Shown here piece after piece: positions 1-9,871 of a stretch of DNA of 64,000 nucleotides. Both the position numbers and the translations under genes were made by a program. Numbering within the stretch: the first letter of the stretch is position 1; each line of letters starts with the position of its first letter. The notes beneath the pieces were generated by a model. It did not search any database. It saw nothing but the letters and a program-made list of their open reading frames with translations, and had not been told where the DNA came from. This DNA is from Planctomycetia bacterium (GTDB lineage Bacteria; Planctomycetota; Planctomycetia; Pirellulales; UBA1268), in NCBI GenBank assembly GCA_021414115.1, contig JAIOPD010000030.1, positions 1 through 64,000 on the forward strand. Reading direction: 5' to 3'.

Positions 1-1236
<1,236 letters not shown>

Positions 1237-1546
1237 GGGAGTTGTTGCGGGGCAGGGCGGGCGGCCGGGCGTGGCGTCGTCCGAACCGGAAAAGCCATCA
1301 TCCTAACCCGCAAGGCACGGGCTCCACAGGCCAACACTGTTCTTCTCGTTGCCGAAGCGCGCTGCCCGACGGGCTGTTGAGGGATCTGGCGTGTCGCCGT
1401 CGCGGCTAGCCACGATGTGACGGTCCGCACGGGTATAATGGCTGCCGGGTGCGGCGAAGAAAATCGCCCGCGCGGCGATCCAATCGATGGCGGGCGGACG
1501 GCCTCGGGAGCCACCGGCCGAAACCCCCTGTGTGGAGGAGATGTTC
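1237..1546. other. Divergent intergenic region between ileS and the secreted protein
   Basis: About 310 bases without a supported gene. It must hold the ileS promoter on the minus strand and a promoter for the plus-strand gene. The only clear element I see is the TATAAT hexamer at 1434-1439. No T-box leader or RNA gene is recognisable. Confidence 0.4.
1431..1446 (+). promoter_or_regulatory. Probable -10 element, GGGTATAATGGCTGCC
   Basis: A perfect TATAAT stands at 1434-1439, about 108 bases before the start at 1547. The 17-bp position upstream (CACGAT) is a poor -35. The same 16-base string recurs with one change (TATGAT) at 2238-2253 before the next gene, which supports a shared promoter type. 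Confidence 0.4.
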
Positions 1547-2152
1547 ATGCGATTCTTCGGCATTCCAGTCGTCTCGGCCGCCATCCTCGCTCTGGTTCTC
1601 GGAGCGGTCGTCTCCGCCGCCCCCGACGCCGGAGCGAAGGCCCGCGGGGACTACAACTTCTACAGTCGCAGCGCCCACGGTGGCTTCTCGAGCGCCCGCG
1701 CCCACGTCGACACCTACCAGCGTTACCTCAGCGACACCCACGGTATCGCCATGCCGACCGGGAACGATGCCGCGGCCGTGGCCCCGGCGGCCGACCGCGA
1801 AGCACAGATCGCCGCCTCTGGTGCGGTGGATGCCGGCATCGCCCGCGAGGCAAGTGATGCGATCGCCGACGACATCGAACGGATCCAGCGGCATGTCAAC
1901 AAGATGCGGGCCCACGCGAAGACCCTCGGCGATGCCGACGCCCTCGCCATACTGGCGGACGTCGACAAGAATCTGGGTGTCGCGAGACGCGGCCATGCGG
2001 CTCTCCACGAGGAACACGCCAGCGAGTCGATCGCCCCGGCAACGGCGATGCAGTTGGCGCAGAAGGTCAATGACTCCCTGCGCGTTGCCAATGCCGAACA
2101 CGACCGCCTCATGCAGCGTCTGCACGAGGGTGACGACTCCGCCAAGAAGTGA
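1547..2152 (+). CDS. Small secreted protein of unknown function
   Basis: A 201-residue protein that I do not recognise. Residues 1-30 form a typical signal peptide (MRFFGIPVVSAAILALVLGAVVSA, cleavage near APDAGA), so it is likely exported. The mature part is polar and looks helical, with many Ala, Asp, His and Glu residues, and has no Cys. The ATG at 1547 is preferred over the ATG at 1541 because the ribosome site GGAGGAG (1534-1540) touches 1541 but sits six bases before 1547. The gene is followed after about 130 bases by the duplicated membrane protein. Confidence 0.75.
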   Translation: MRFFGIPVVSAAILALVLGAVVSAAPDAGAKARGDYNFYSRSAHGGFSSARAHVDTYQRYLSDTHGIAMPTGNDAAAVAPAADREAQIAASGAVDAGIAREASDAIADDIERIQRHVNKMRAHAKTLGDADALAILADVDKNLGVARRGHAALHEEHASESIAPATAMQLAQKVNDSLRVANAEHDRLMQRLHEGDDSAKK

Positions 2153-2237
2153 CCTCTCACGGGTGCGAGGCGAACCCATGCCATGAGGCGGCAGGTGGGC
2201 TACGGAATGAGCTGCGGACACCCCTTCGCGACTGTTG

Positions 2238-2253
2238 GGGTATGATGGCTGCC
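2238..2253 (+). promoter_or_regulatory. Probable -10 element, GGGTATGATGGCTGCC
   Basis: TATGAT at 2241-2246 lies about 35 bases before the ATG at 2281 and shares a 16-base context with the -10 element at 1431-1446. No convincing -35 is visible. Confidence 0.35.
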
Positions 2254-2280
2254 ACACGATCGCGATAGAGGAGACGGGTG

Positions 2281-3306
2281 ATGCTGCAGTTGTTCGGGAT
2301 GCTGGCCGCCATCGGGCTCACCGCCCTGTGCTGGGGCATGTACGGCCCGGTGCTTCATTTTGGCCGCGAGGACATGCACTCGCCGCTGCGGCCCTTCGTC
2401 TGCGTCGGCATCGCCTACTTCGTGATCGCGGTCGTCGTGCCGCTCCTTCTGCTCCTCAAGGGGGAGAAGGGAGCTTGGACGATGAAGGGGTTGATCTGGA
2501 GTCTGCTCGCCGGTGCGGCCGGCGCCTTGGGCGCCCTCGGCGTGATCCTCGCGCTCCACTTCGGCGGCCGGCCGATCTACGTCATGCCGCTGGTCTTTGG
2601 CGGAGCGCCCGTGATCAACACGCTCCTGACGGCCGTGATGAACCGGGGCTTCGGCCAGCTCAAGCCGCCGTTCCTCGCAGGTCTCCTCCTCGTGATTACC
2701 GGTGCGGTGACGGTGCTCGTGTTCAAGCCGCAGACAGCACCGGCGCCGGTGGCGGCGACCGCGTTGTCGGAGGTGGCGACTCCGGCCGACCCGCCGCAGC
2801 GGAGCGTGGAGCAGAAGGCTGAGCGGCTCGTCGCGGTCCTGTTGTCGATCGCCCTGGCAATGGTGTCGTGGGGTTCGTATGGCCCGGTGCTCCACCGTGG
2901 CCAGGCGGGCATGCAAGGGAGCCGGCTGCGGCCGCTGATCTGCATCGGGGTGTCGTATTTCCTGATCGCCGTACTCGTCCCGCTCGCCCTGCTCGTGCCG
3001 CTCGGTGACACCGGCCAGTGGAACTCCACCGGAATCTTCTGGAGCCTCGGCGCAGGAGCGCTCGGCGCGCTCGGGGCCCTCGGCACGATCCTTGCGTTCA
3101 CGCTCGGCGGCAAGCCATTCACGGTCATGCCGGTGGTGTTTGGTTGCGCACCGGTCATCAATACGCTCACGACGCTGGCTCTCCACGAGACACCGGCGTC
3201 GAGCCTGAGCCCGTTCTTTCTCGCGGGTATGCTGATTGTGGCGGTCGGCGCAGCCACGGTGCTGGCGTTCGGGCCCCGCGGGCACGCTCCGGCAGCGCCG
3301 ACCTGA
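2281..3306 (+). CDS. Membrane protein with two tandem homologous halves
   Basis: A 341-residue integral membrane protein of unknown function, about ten hydrophobic segments. It is an internal duplication: residues about 8-145 and 180-330 align closely. Both halves contain WGxYGPVLH, then RPxxCxGxxYFxIAVxVPLxLL, then GALGALGxILAxxxGGxP and a VFGxAPVINTL motif. This arrangement recalls drug/metabolite (EamA-like) transporters, but the typical EamA signature is not clear, so I do not name a substrate. The start is the ATG at 2281 with AGAGGAG seven bases upstream; a GTG three bases earlier is less likely. It converges with the sigma/anti-sigma operon. Confidence 0.8.
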   Translation: MLQLFGMLAAIGLTALCWGMYGPVLHFGREDMHSPLRPFVCVGIAYFVIAVVVPLLLLLKGEKGAWTMKGLIWSLLAGAAGALGALGVILALHFGGRPIYVMPLVFGGAPVINTLLTAVMNRGFGQLKPPFLAGLLLVITGAVTVLVFKPQTAPAPVAATALSEVATPADPPQRSVEQKAERLVAVLLSIALAMVSWGSYGPVLHRGQAGMQGSRLRPLICIGVSYFLIAVLVPLALLVPLGDTGQWNSTGIFWSLGAGALGALGALGTILAFTLGGKPFTVMPVVFGCAPVINTLTTLALHETPASSLSPFFLAGMLIVAVGAATVLAFGPRGHAPAAPT

Positions 3307-3327
3307 CCGGCGACGATCCGATCGAAG

Positions 3328-3747
3328 TCAGGGCGACTGGGGCGCCGGGACCGACCACCCCCCGGCCTCGACGAGGTCGTTCCAGCGAGGGAGTCCTGCG
3401 GCGTCGGCCGCCAGCGACGACGTTTCGGCGAGTAGCGACTCGCCGATCTCACTGAGCGTCGGGATCCGCTCGATCATCAGCTCCTGCTCATCGGGCTGCA
3501 CACTGTTTGTCGCCACATCCGCCGGCCACTGCACGGTGGAAGAGACCCCGAAGCCGACCAGCACCGCGGCCGCGGCGATGGCTGCGGGCATCCACGCCGT
3601 GAACCGCCGCCGCGGTTGAATGGGGACCATCGGGGCGGTGCCATCCGTGACGGACGCCAGGATCCTGGCGTGCAGCGCCGGCGAGAACTCAGGCCGCTCC
3701 CGGTAGGCCTCTTGCTTCAACGCCAGGGCCCATTCGTGGTCGTTCAT
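3328..3747 (-). CDS. Probable membrane-anchored anti-sigma factor
   Basis: About 139 residues. A charged cytoplasmic N-terminus (MNDHEWALALKQ) precedes one membrane segment (about residues 48-66, WMPAAIAAAAVLVGFG) and an acidic periplasmic tail. Size, topology and position directly after an ECF sigma gene point to an anti-sigma or regulator of that sigma, although no zinc-binding HxxxCxxC motif is present. A GTG at 3765 overlaps the sigma stop codon and would add six residues with translational coupling. The ATG at 3747 has GGGGA upstream. Either start is possible. Confidence 0.65.
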   Translation of the reverse strand: MNDHEWALALKQEAYRERPEFSPALHARILASVTDGTAPMVPIQPRRRFTAWMPAAIAAAAVLVGFGVSSTVQWPADVATNSVQPDEQELMIERIPTLSEIGESLLAETSSLAADAAGLPRWNDLVEAGGWSVPAPQSP

Positions 3748-3761
3748 GCGGTCCCCGTGAT

Positions 3762-4370
3762 TCACATGGCACCCTTCACGATGATTTGAACGTTGCCGGC
3801 TGGAACGTACGGCACGAAGTCGGCAAGCAGCGGCTCCAGCCGGCGCCGGCCGCGGACGAGCAGTAGTTTCACGGCCCCTGGCGACCGCTGGAGCACAGCG
3901 GCGATGTCTGCCAGCGGCATCTCCTCCACATATCGGAGCCAGAGAGCGGTGAACTGATGTTCCGGCAAGGCCGCCCGAGCCACTTCCCAGAGCCGCTGCC
4001 GTCGCTCCGTTTCGATCACGCCGTCGTCAGGGCGATCGCTGGCGCGCGTCCGACCTGCCACCTGCGCCGCCCGACGGGCCAGGCGACGCTCCGTGCGCAG
4101 ATGGTTCAGGCACGTCCGGCGGGCGATGGCGAACAACCAGGCACCGAAGGGGCCCGACGACTCGTAACCACCGAGACCTCGGCAGGCGCGAATGAAGGTC
4201 TCCTGGGCCACGTCCTCGGCGTCGGTGCGGCGGCCGCCGCGGGCCAGAAGCTGGGCGGCGTAGTGAACGATCGACGACTGATGCCGGGCGATCAGGGCTG
4301 CGAGGCTCGCCTCACAGCCCGCGATCGCCCGCGCGACAAGTTCGGTGTCGTCTGCCGTGCGGTCAGCCAT
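3762..4370 (-). CDS. ECF-type RNA polymerase sigma factor
   Basis: A 202-residue sigma-70 family factor. Region 2 spans about residues 20-95 with DAEDVAQETFIRACRG and the FGAWLFAIARRTCLNHLR core-binding and -10 recognition part. Region 4 (about 125-180) has LPEHQFTALWLRYVEEMPLADIAAVL followed by the helix-turn-helix SPGAVKLLLVRGRRRL. A GGAGG ribosome site precedes the ATG. It lies 33 bases downstream of the secreted Cys-rich protein and its stop overlaps the possible GTG start of the anti-sigma gene, so the three genes are probably one operon. Confidence 0.93.
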   Translation of the reverse strand: MADRTADDTELVARAIAGCEASLAALIARHQSSIVHYAAQLLARGGRRTDAEDVAQETFIRACRGLGGYESSGPFGAWLFAIARRTCLNHLRTERRLARRAAQVAGRTRASDRPDDGVIETERRQRLWEVARAALPEHQFTALWLRYVEEMPLADIAAVLQRSPGAVKLLLVRGRRRLEPLLADFVPYVPAGNVQIIVKGAM

Positions 4371-4403
4371 CGTTCGCTCACTCCTCCGAGCGGCCTGCGG
4401 GGG

Positions 4404-5477
4404 TCAAAACTCGTCGTCGCCGAGTGGCTTGTCGGCCGAGTCGCCGCTGTTCTTCTTCATGGGGCAGCCCTTGTCGCACGTGCCGTCGCCGCAGCCCTTG
4501 CAGCCGGTTTTGCCGCAAGACTTGCAGGAGTTGTTCCAGCGATTCTGCCGCGATTCCCAGTGCGTCATCGCCTTCTCCACCACGGTCCACGTGTCGTCCG
4601 CCGGAACCTCCCAGGAAATGCTGCAGGTTTCGCCCTCGACGTCCATCCGTACGGCCTTCACGAGACTCATGATCGAGTCGTCGGAACCCCAGCGGAGAGA
4701 CGCCAGTGATGCCAAGCCCTTGACGACGTCGCGGACCTCCGCGGCGGCCTCGGCCGAGTTCATCTCCAGACGTGCCCGGTAGAACGACTTGCGGTCGTGT
4801 TCGCCGAGAGCCACACGGAAGGCCTCGCCCTTCCGCAGCACGGGGCACTTCGTGTCGGGATCCACCGCGGATGCCCGCGCCACGACGATCGAGCCCGGCC
4901 GCACGCGGCCGGCGAGCGGGCTGTCAGCCGGCACCGAGGCTTTCCGCCCATCGAGGACGTCGAGCGCGGCCTTCGTGGCCTCTTCGGTCCGCGAGAAGAC
5001 CAGCACGTCGTCCTTGAAGAAGGCGGCCACGACGGTGCCGCCATGCCGGCCCCGCTTGTGGGTCCAGCCATGCAGCGTGTGGCCTTCATGGGTCATGGTC
5101 CTGTGGTCGGGGGCTTTCTCCACCATGCGGGTGAGAAACTCCCGGTTGGCGTTGCCGCGAACCACGAGCACGCCGTTTTTCTTGTCCGTGTCGGACCCGT
5201 AGGCCGTGGCATCCCGCAGGTCCTTTCGTGGATCCATGCCCGACATCTTGGCGGCCATGTCGATCATGCCACCGGCGCCCGGATGCATCTTCATCGCCTT
5301 GGCCAAGGTTCGTTCCAGCACCGTCGAGTCACGGGCCGCGTCCATGTCGACGTGCATCACCCACTTCGCGTCGGCCGAAACCGCCATCAGGTCGAGCGGA
5401 GCGGCCACGAGCGGGGCGGCCGTCGGGCAGGCGATGGCGAGAACGGCTGTCAGTCGGGCAAGGCCAGTGCGACGCAT
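4404..5477 (-). CDS. Secreted protein with Cys-rich C-terminal tail
   Basis: A 357-residue protein of unknown function. Residues 1-27 form a signal peptide (MRRTGLARLTAVLAIACPTAAPLVAAP). The body resembles planctomycete periplasmic proteins with a VSADAKWVMHVDMDA start, and no catalytic motif is evident. Near the C-terminus seven Cys occur in a short stretch (CKSCGKTGC, then CGDGTCDKGC), suggesting metal binding or disulfides. The start at 5477 is chosen because the signal peptide begins there; the frame stays open far upstream but without protein-like content. It is the first gene of the sigma/anti-sigma operon and may be its input or output. Confidence 0.75.
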   Translation of the reverse strand: MRRTGLARLTAVLAIACPTAAPLVAAPLDLMAVSADAKWVMHVDMDAARDSTVLERTLAKAMKMHPGAGGMIDMAAKMSGMDPRKDLRDATAYGSDTDKKNGVLVVRGNANREFLTRMVEKAPDHRTMTHEGHTLHGWTHKRGRHGGTVVAAFFKDDVLVFSRTEEATKAALDVLDGRKASVPADSPLAGRVRPGSIVVARASAVDPDTKCPVLRKGEAFRVALGEHDRKSFYRARLEMNSAEAAAEVRDVVKGLASLASLRWGSDDSIMSLVKAVRMDVEGETCSISWEVPADDTWTVVEKAMTHWESRQNRWNNSCKSCGKTGCKGCGDGTCDKGCPMKKNSGDSADKPLGDDEF

Positions 5478-5647
5478 GGGCGAGTCTCCGGAAAGGGCAG
5501 GGGGCCACGGTGGGCCCAGATTGGGAGTTCGGCAGTATGACACCGCCTTGGCCGGCAAGGTTACGCGACAGCCGCCTGGTGGGCGCAGAGGGCGTCGGCC
5601 ACCCGAAACCCGTGAAGATCCCGAACGGCTCAAGAACGGAAGACCTC

Positions 5648-5675
5648 TTTGCTCGTGGGGACTCCTCCCTATACT
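5648..5675 (+). promoter_or_regulatory. Possible sigma-70 promoter before the pseudopilin
   Basis: TATACT at 5670-5675 with a weak TTTGCT 16 bases upstream. It lies about 50 bases before the ATG at 5724. The -35 match is poor. Confidence 0.3.
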
Positions 5676-5723
5676 GGTCCAAAATGTTTCCTGCTGGTTT
5701 CGCGGCCCTGGGACGGTTCCCCG

Positions 5724-6401
5724 ATGGCGCTCACGGATGTCCGCGGTGGCGAACGGAGCGAGCCCCGCCCGGCAGATCGTCGGCGGGCCGCCTTTTCCAT
5801 TGTGGAACTGCTGACCGCGGTCGCCGTGGTCGGTGTTCTCGTCGCGATCCTGGTCCCGGCCATCCAGTTCCTTCGCGAACGAGCCCGCTTGCTGCAGTGC
5901 TCCGCAAGCCTCCGCGAAATCGGGCTGGTGACCCACCTCTATCGCGACAGCCGCAACGGCTGGTTTCCGAATGCCTCCAAGACGGGCAACTTCTCCTACC
6001 GCATGGCGCCCGGCATGCGAACGGTCAATGATCCGCGGGCGTATCCCGAGGAGTATGGGCTCGAGGCGCTCTACGTCAGTCTTGGGCTGCTGTCGCCCGC
6101 CAGCAGGATCTGGGTCTGCCCCAGCCACGACGATGCCAAGCGAGCCTATCGCAACACCTACGCCTTCAGCATCGCGACGGCGCTCGACAAGAAGAACCCC
6201 GCCAACCAGTCGACGACGCTCTTCGTGTGGGACAACTACAGCTTCAATCCGGGGTTGACGGGTTTCCGCGGTCCCTTCCCGGGATACACGATTCCGAGCG
6301 GCCAACGTACGCAGCCCCATCGCGGTTTCGGCACGGGTGCGACGGGCTACAACGCGCTCTACCTCGACGGCCACACCGAGTATTTCAACACCGGTAACTG
6401 A
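5724..6401 (+). CDS. Type II secretion/type IV pilin-like pseudopilin (H-X9-DG family)
   Basis: A 225-residue planctomycete pseudopilin. The prepilin peptidase site is near residue 23: RRRAAFSIVELLTAVAVVG has Phe at +1 and Glu at +5 of the mature protein but Ala instead of Gly at -1. One membrane helix follows. The C-terminal signature of the H-X9-DG group is present as HRGFGTGATGYNALYLDGH. A cysteine pair (C59 region and VCPSH) may form a disulfide. The ATG at 5724 keeps a short pre-peptide. It is followed after 11 bases by the PEP-CTERM/dockerin gene, probably in one transcript. Confidence 0.85.
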   Translation: MALTDVRGGERSEPRPADRRRAAFSIVELLTAVAVVGVLVAILVPAIQFLRERARLLQCSASLREIGLVTHLYRDSRNGWFPNASKTGNFSYRMAPGMRTVNDPRAYPEEYGLEALYVSLGLLSPASRIWVCPSHDDAKRAYRNTYAFSIATALDKKNPANQSTTLFVWDNYSFNPGLTGFRGPFPGYTIPSGQRTQPHRGFGTGATGYNALYLDGHTEYFNTGN

Positions 6402-6412
6402 CCCTCCACGCG

Positions 6413-8233
6413 ATGGACCGCCGACACCGCGTTCTGACCATGCTGCAACATCACCGTCGAGGGACGGCCTCGCGAGCGTTCGCGCTCGCTGTCACGGTCG
6501 CGCTCGCCTCCGCCTCGGCGTCCGCTCAGGACGTGATCACCACGCTCGTCACCAAGGCGAACGCGTCTGGCACGGCAACGCTGAGCACGTTCGCCTACGA
6601 CCCAACGGGGCCCAATGGCGGCACGATCTACGCCGCAGGGTTTGGCTCCGGAGCAGAACTCCGACGCATCGAGAACCTCAGCGGCACGCAGACCGTCACC
6701 CAGCTCGTGGCGCAAAGCGAATGGACGTTGTTTCTTCGGAACAACGATCGCAATGCGACCGGTGGAAATCCGACCCCACACGGACTCCTCCTCAATCCCG
6801 TCGCCGTCGGCGGCCATGCCCCCTTCACGCTTGCGGTCATCTCCGACGGAGGCGGAGTTGTGAAGGTTTCAGGCAGCACGCGCAACGACCTGACGCAACG
6901 CCTCTACAGCTACAACGTGGCCAGCGGCACGGGACCGTTTACGTCGCTGGTCACCCAGGCCCAGCTCGCCTTTGCCAGCGGCCTGGCAAACCCCGTGACG
7001 ACCGGCAGCAATGCCAACTTCGGTCGGCAGTTCGCCTATGCGGGCGACGGGCAGTCCGTCTACATCATCGACACGAGTGTCGGCTACGGCGGTCTCTATC
7101 GGGCCAACATCGCGACGGGCACGGTGAGCCGCCTGTTCGCCGACTCCCAGATCAATACGGAGGTCGCCGTCCTCTCGTCTGGGGGAACCGACACGATCTT
7201 CTTTCAGGGCAGCCCGGCCACGGGCAACACGGGGGGCATCGACAAGTTCACCTCCAGCGGCACGGCCTCGGGCCGGAGCATCCATGTCGCCGCAGCAGCG
7301 ATCGCCGATTTCATGGAAACCGTGCCGTCCGGGATCGACATCACCTCGATGGCCGCCGGCCCAGGGGGCGAACTCTATTTCAACAACACCTCGAGCACTT
7401 CTCCGGATCGTCGCGGCATCTTCAAGGTGGATTCAGAGGGACGGCTCGCCAAGGTCGTGAGCCGCACGGAGCGGGGCACGACCCTCGGCCTCGGGAGCCC
7501 CAACTCGAACACCACCCGGATGCAGCCACGGACCGTGGAGCATCCCAATGGGTTTGATGTGACGCAGATTATGTATGTCGAGTCTGGAACTGCGAGCCTG
7601 ATCGCCGGAGCCTACGATTTCAAAGTCGGCGACTTCGATCGCGACGACGATGTCGACATGAACGATCTGACGCTGCTGAGGGCCGCCGTCGGTGTTCGCG
7701 GCGGACCTGCCGTGGGCCCCGGCAGCTACAAGTACGACCTCAACGGCAACAACGTCGTCGACTGGAAGGACGTCAAGATCCTGCAGACGTTCCTGCCCGG
7801 CCTTCGCAACGGCGATGCGAACATGGACCTCGCGGTCGACCTCCTCGACCTCAACATTATCCGCGACAACTACTCCACCACGGCATCAGGCACCGGGGGC
7901 AAGACATGGGCCACCGGCGACTTCGCGAGCATGGATCCCCTGGCGACGACCTACGCCGCCAATGCCAGCGACGCGAACATGGTCAACCTCGTCGACCTGC
8001 AGGTGTTCGCTACCACCTGGCTCAGCGTGCTGCGTAGACCGACGCTGACGTTCGCCGATCTCGACGCGAACGGCTACACCGGCCTGTTTCGACAGGACGT
8101 GATCACGGTCTTCTCGGTGCCCGAGCCCTCGGCCGTCGCCCTCTCGGTCGCCGGCCTCACGGCAGCACTGGCGTGGAGACATCGGCGGCAGCGAGAGAGC
8201 CGCTTTCCGCTTACCAAGCAGGAACGCACCTGA
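6413..8233 (+). CDS. Secreted PEP-CTERM protein with dockerin-like repeats
   Basis: A 606-residue exported protein. A signal peptide ends near residue 43 (VALASASASAQ). The N-terminal 400 residues look like a beta-rich, propeller-like domain. Residues about 405-500 contain dockerin type I-like calcium loops: DFDRDDDVDMNDLTLLRAAVG, DLNGNNVVDWKDVKILQ and DANMDLAVDLLDLNIIRD. The C-terminus carries a PEP-CTERM sorting signal: VPEPS, a hydrophobic segment, then WRHRRQRE. Such proteins are thought to be processed by an exosortase, which is not in this window. A start at the ATG at 6440 is also possible. Confidence 0.82.
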   Translation: MDRRHRVLTMLQHHRRGTASRAFALAVTVALASASASAQDVITTLVTKANASGTATLSTFAYDPTGPNGGTIYAAGFGSGAELRRIENLSGTQTVTQLVAQSEWTLFLRNNDRNATGGNPTPHGLLLNPVAVGGHAPFTLAVISDGGGVVKVSGSTRNDLTQRLYSYNVASGTGPFTSLVTQAQLAFASGLANPVTTGSNANFGRQFAYAGDGQSVYIIDTSVGYGGLYRANIATGTVSRLFADSQINTEVAVLSSGGTDTIFFQGSPATGNTGGIDKFTSSGTASGRSIHVAAAAIADFMETVPSGIDITSMAAGPGGELYFNNTSSTSPDRRGIFKVDSEGRLAKVVSRTERGTTLGLGSPNSNTTRMQPRTVEHPNGFDVTQIMYVESGTASLIAGAYDFKVGDFDRDDDVDMNDLTLLRAAVGVRGGPAVGPGSYKYDLNGNNVVDWKDVKILQTFLPGLRNGDANMDLAVDLLDLNIIRDNYSTTASGTGGKTWATGDFASMDPLATTYAANASDANMVNLVDLQVFATTWLSVLRRPTLTFADLDANGYTGLFRQDVITVFSVPEPSAVALSVAGLTAALAWRHRRQRESRFPLTKQERT

Positions 8234-8258
8234 GATCGCAGCCGTCCTGAGCCGTCGG

Positions 8259-8345
8259 CTACTTCTTGACCGGTGCCTTGGTCTTGTCCTGCTTGGGCTT
8301 CTTGTTCTTTTTGTCGTTCTTCTGTGCGTTGTTGCCCTTGCCCAT
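8259..8345 (-). CDS. Tiny Lys-rich protein (28 residues)
   Basis: The reading frame MGKGNNAQKNDKKNKKPKQD followed by KTKAPVKK and a TAG stop is a very basic peptide with 12 Lys. Short conserved proteins beginning MGxGNN(S/A)QK are, from memory, common in planctomycetes. A weak AAAGG lies about ten bases upstream. It converges with the PEP-CTERM gene, 25 bases from its stop. It is not covered by any other plausible gene. Function unknown, perhaps nucleic-acid binding. Confidence 0.5.
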   Translation of the reverse strand: MGKGNNAQKNDKKNKKPKQDKTKAPVKK

Positions 8346-8635
8346 GGTCGGCTGGCCTTTCGATCAAATAGGGGTATGGAAGCGTTCGATCGAGATCGTA
8401 CCGAGAGCATTCGAATTTCAGCAACCGCAGTGCGAGCCCGATTCCGCATCTCGGGCTTTGCGGCAGGTCCGCCTTCGTGGCACGGCGTGACCTCTGAAAA
8501 ATCGGTCTATCGCCCGGTAGCAGTCCGGGCTATCGTCCCCCCACTTGGCCTGGGAAGGCCAGAGCGAGCACGGAGAGCCGTCCGTGGAAATCGGCGTGAT
8601 TCCGAGGTCGTGTGGCCGATCAATGAGGTGGGACG

Positions 8636-9199
8636 ATGCCGTTGTATCTCCAGATTGCCGCGTGGTTCGTGGGGCTCGCCGTGGTGATGTCGCTCATCGA
8701 ACATCAGGTACACGCCCGGCTGATGCACCGGCGGCCGAAGTTATTTTTTCTTCGAAGTGTGACTGCCCGGAAGAAAATCTTCGACAGCCACGCCGTCGAG
8801 CATCATCGGCAGTATCGTAAGTCGTTCCATGATGATCCGGTGCCACATGGCGAGGACCGCGGAATCCGGCTCAACATTTGGGAAGGCCTCGTGGAGTCGC
8901 TGCCGGTGAGTCTGGTGCTGGCGCTGTTCTCGACGACGGGTGCACTCATGTTTCCAGTCGTTGTCTGCCTCCATCATCTGATGTGGAACCTGATCCACAT
9001 GGAGATGCACAAACCCGAGGGCCGATTCTTCGCCAAGTGGCCGATTTACAAGTCTCTGGCCCGCCACCACTACCTTCATCACCGCTATCCCGACAAAAAC
9101 TTCAACGTCGCCCTGCTCGCCGGCGACTTTCTGTTTGGCACCATGGCCAAGGCGTCCGACGCCGATTGGCAGGCCATGAAGGCGGAAGGCATCGCCTGA
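8636..9199 (+). CDS. Membrane His-box protein, fatty acid hydroxylase/sterol desaturase-like
   Basis: A 187-residue membrane protein. It has the spaced histidine clusters of integral-membrane di-iron oxygenases: HQVHARLMH (about residues 23-31), HAVEHHRQYRKSFH (52-65), HHLMWNLIHMEMH (109-121) and HHYLHH (143-148), between hydrophobic segments. This fits the fatty acid hydroxylase superfamily, although the protein is short. The substrate is unknown. GAGGTGGG precedes the ATG. The 290 bases upstream (8346-8635) contain no gene I can support. Confidence 0.7.
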   Translation: MPLYLQIAAWFVGLAVVMSLIEHQVHARLMHRRPKLFFLRSVTARKKIFDSHAVEHHRQYRKSFHDDPVPHGEDRGIRLNIWEGLVESLPVSLVLALFSTTGALMFPVVVCLHHLMWNLIHMEMHKPEGRFFAKWPIYKSLARHHYLHHRYPDKNFNVALLAGDFLFGTMAKASDADWQAMKAEGIA

Positions 9200-9324
9200 C
9201 CGCTCCTCTCTGCTACGCTGGGATCTGGAAACCTCCCGCCCCCCCTCGCTTGGGGCCGGTGCACGGAGGATCGGCGTGGTTTTGGACCGCCGCCATTTCC
9301 CCTACTCGAACTGGAGCGGATCGG

Positions 9325-9711
9325 ATGAGCAGCAACGAGCGCAGCGAGGCCCGGAGTGTGATCCTGCGATTACGTCGCTATCGGGACCGCATCGAGGAGA
9401 TCACGACAGGCGACGACGGCCGCGCTGCGACCGGTGCTCCTGCCGCGGTCGCCGCCCAACGCCGGCTGGCGTCGCTCAAAAGCGATCTCGACCACGACGC
9501 CCATGAGTGTGGCATCGGCAGAAAGCGGGCGGTCCAGACCGATTGCGAGCAGCGATTTCTGTGGCCGGCGCTGCGGGAGGCTGCTGGAGCGGTGCGGGAG
9601 CAGCCTGGGCTGCGTCCGCTGGATGCCCACGCAAAAGAGGAGTTACGGGCGGCCCGGGACCACATTCTCACCTACCTGAAGCAGCTGGAGGGCCTGTACC
9701 CCACCCTGTAG
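9325..9711 (+). CDS. Hypothetical helical protein, 128 residues
   Basis: A soluble, highly charged protein with long predicted helices (SEARSVILRLRRYRDRIEEI and DAHAKEELRAARDHILTYLKQ). No signal peptide or membrane segment, and no recognised domain. The ATG at 9325 has GGAGCGGA upstream. It lies between the His-box gene and the RRM gene on the same strand. Confidence 0.7.
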   Translation: MSSNERSEARSVILRLRRYRDRIEEITTGDDGRAATGAPAAVAAQRRLASLKSDLDHDAHECGIGRKRAVQTDCEQRFLWPALREAAGAVREQPGLRPLDAHAKEELRAARDHILTYLKQLEGLYPTL

Positions 9712-9871
9712 CGACGGGAACGGCGTTGCTTTTCCCGGGATTCCGATCTACAGTGCAGGGGTTGGTGCTGGACGACGCTAGAGGTTCCGCGGTGGCCGAA
9801 TGGCCGCGTCTGCTGCTTCTTTATCCTCGCCTTTACCCTCTGGCGGGCTGCCAATCTCTGGCCCTTTCGAT

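Noticed and set aside
8480-8500. GGCACG in the region before the His-box gene as a sigma-54 promoter
   Set aside because: The -12 TTGC element is missing at the required distance.
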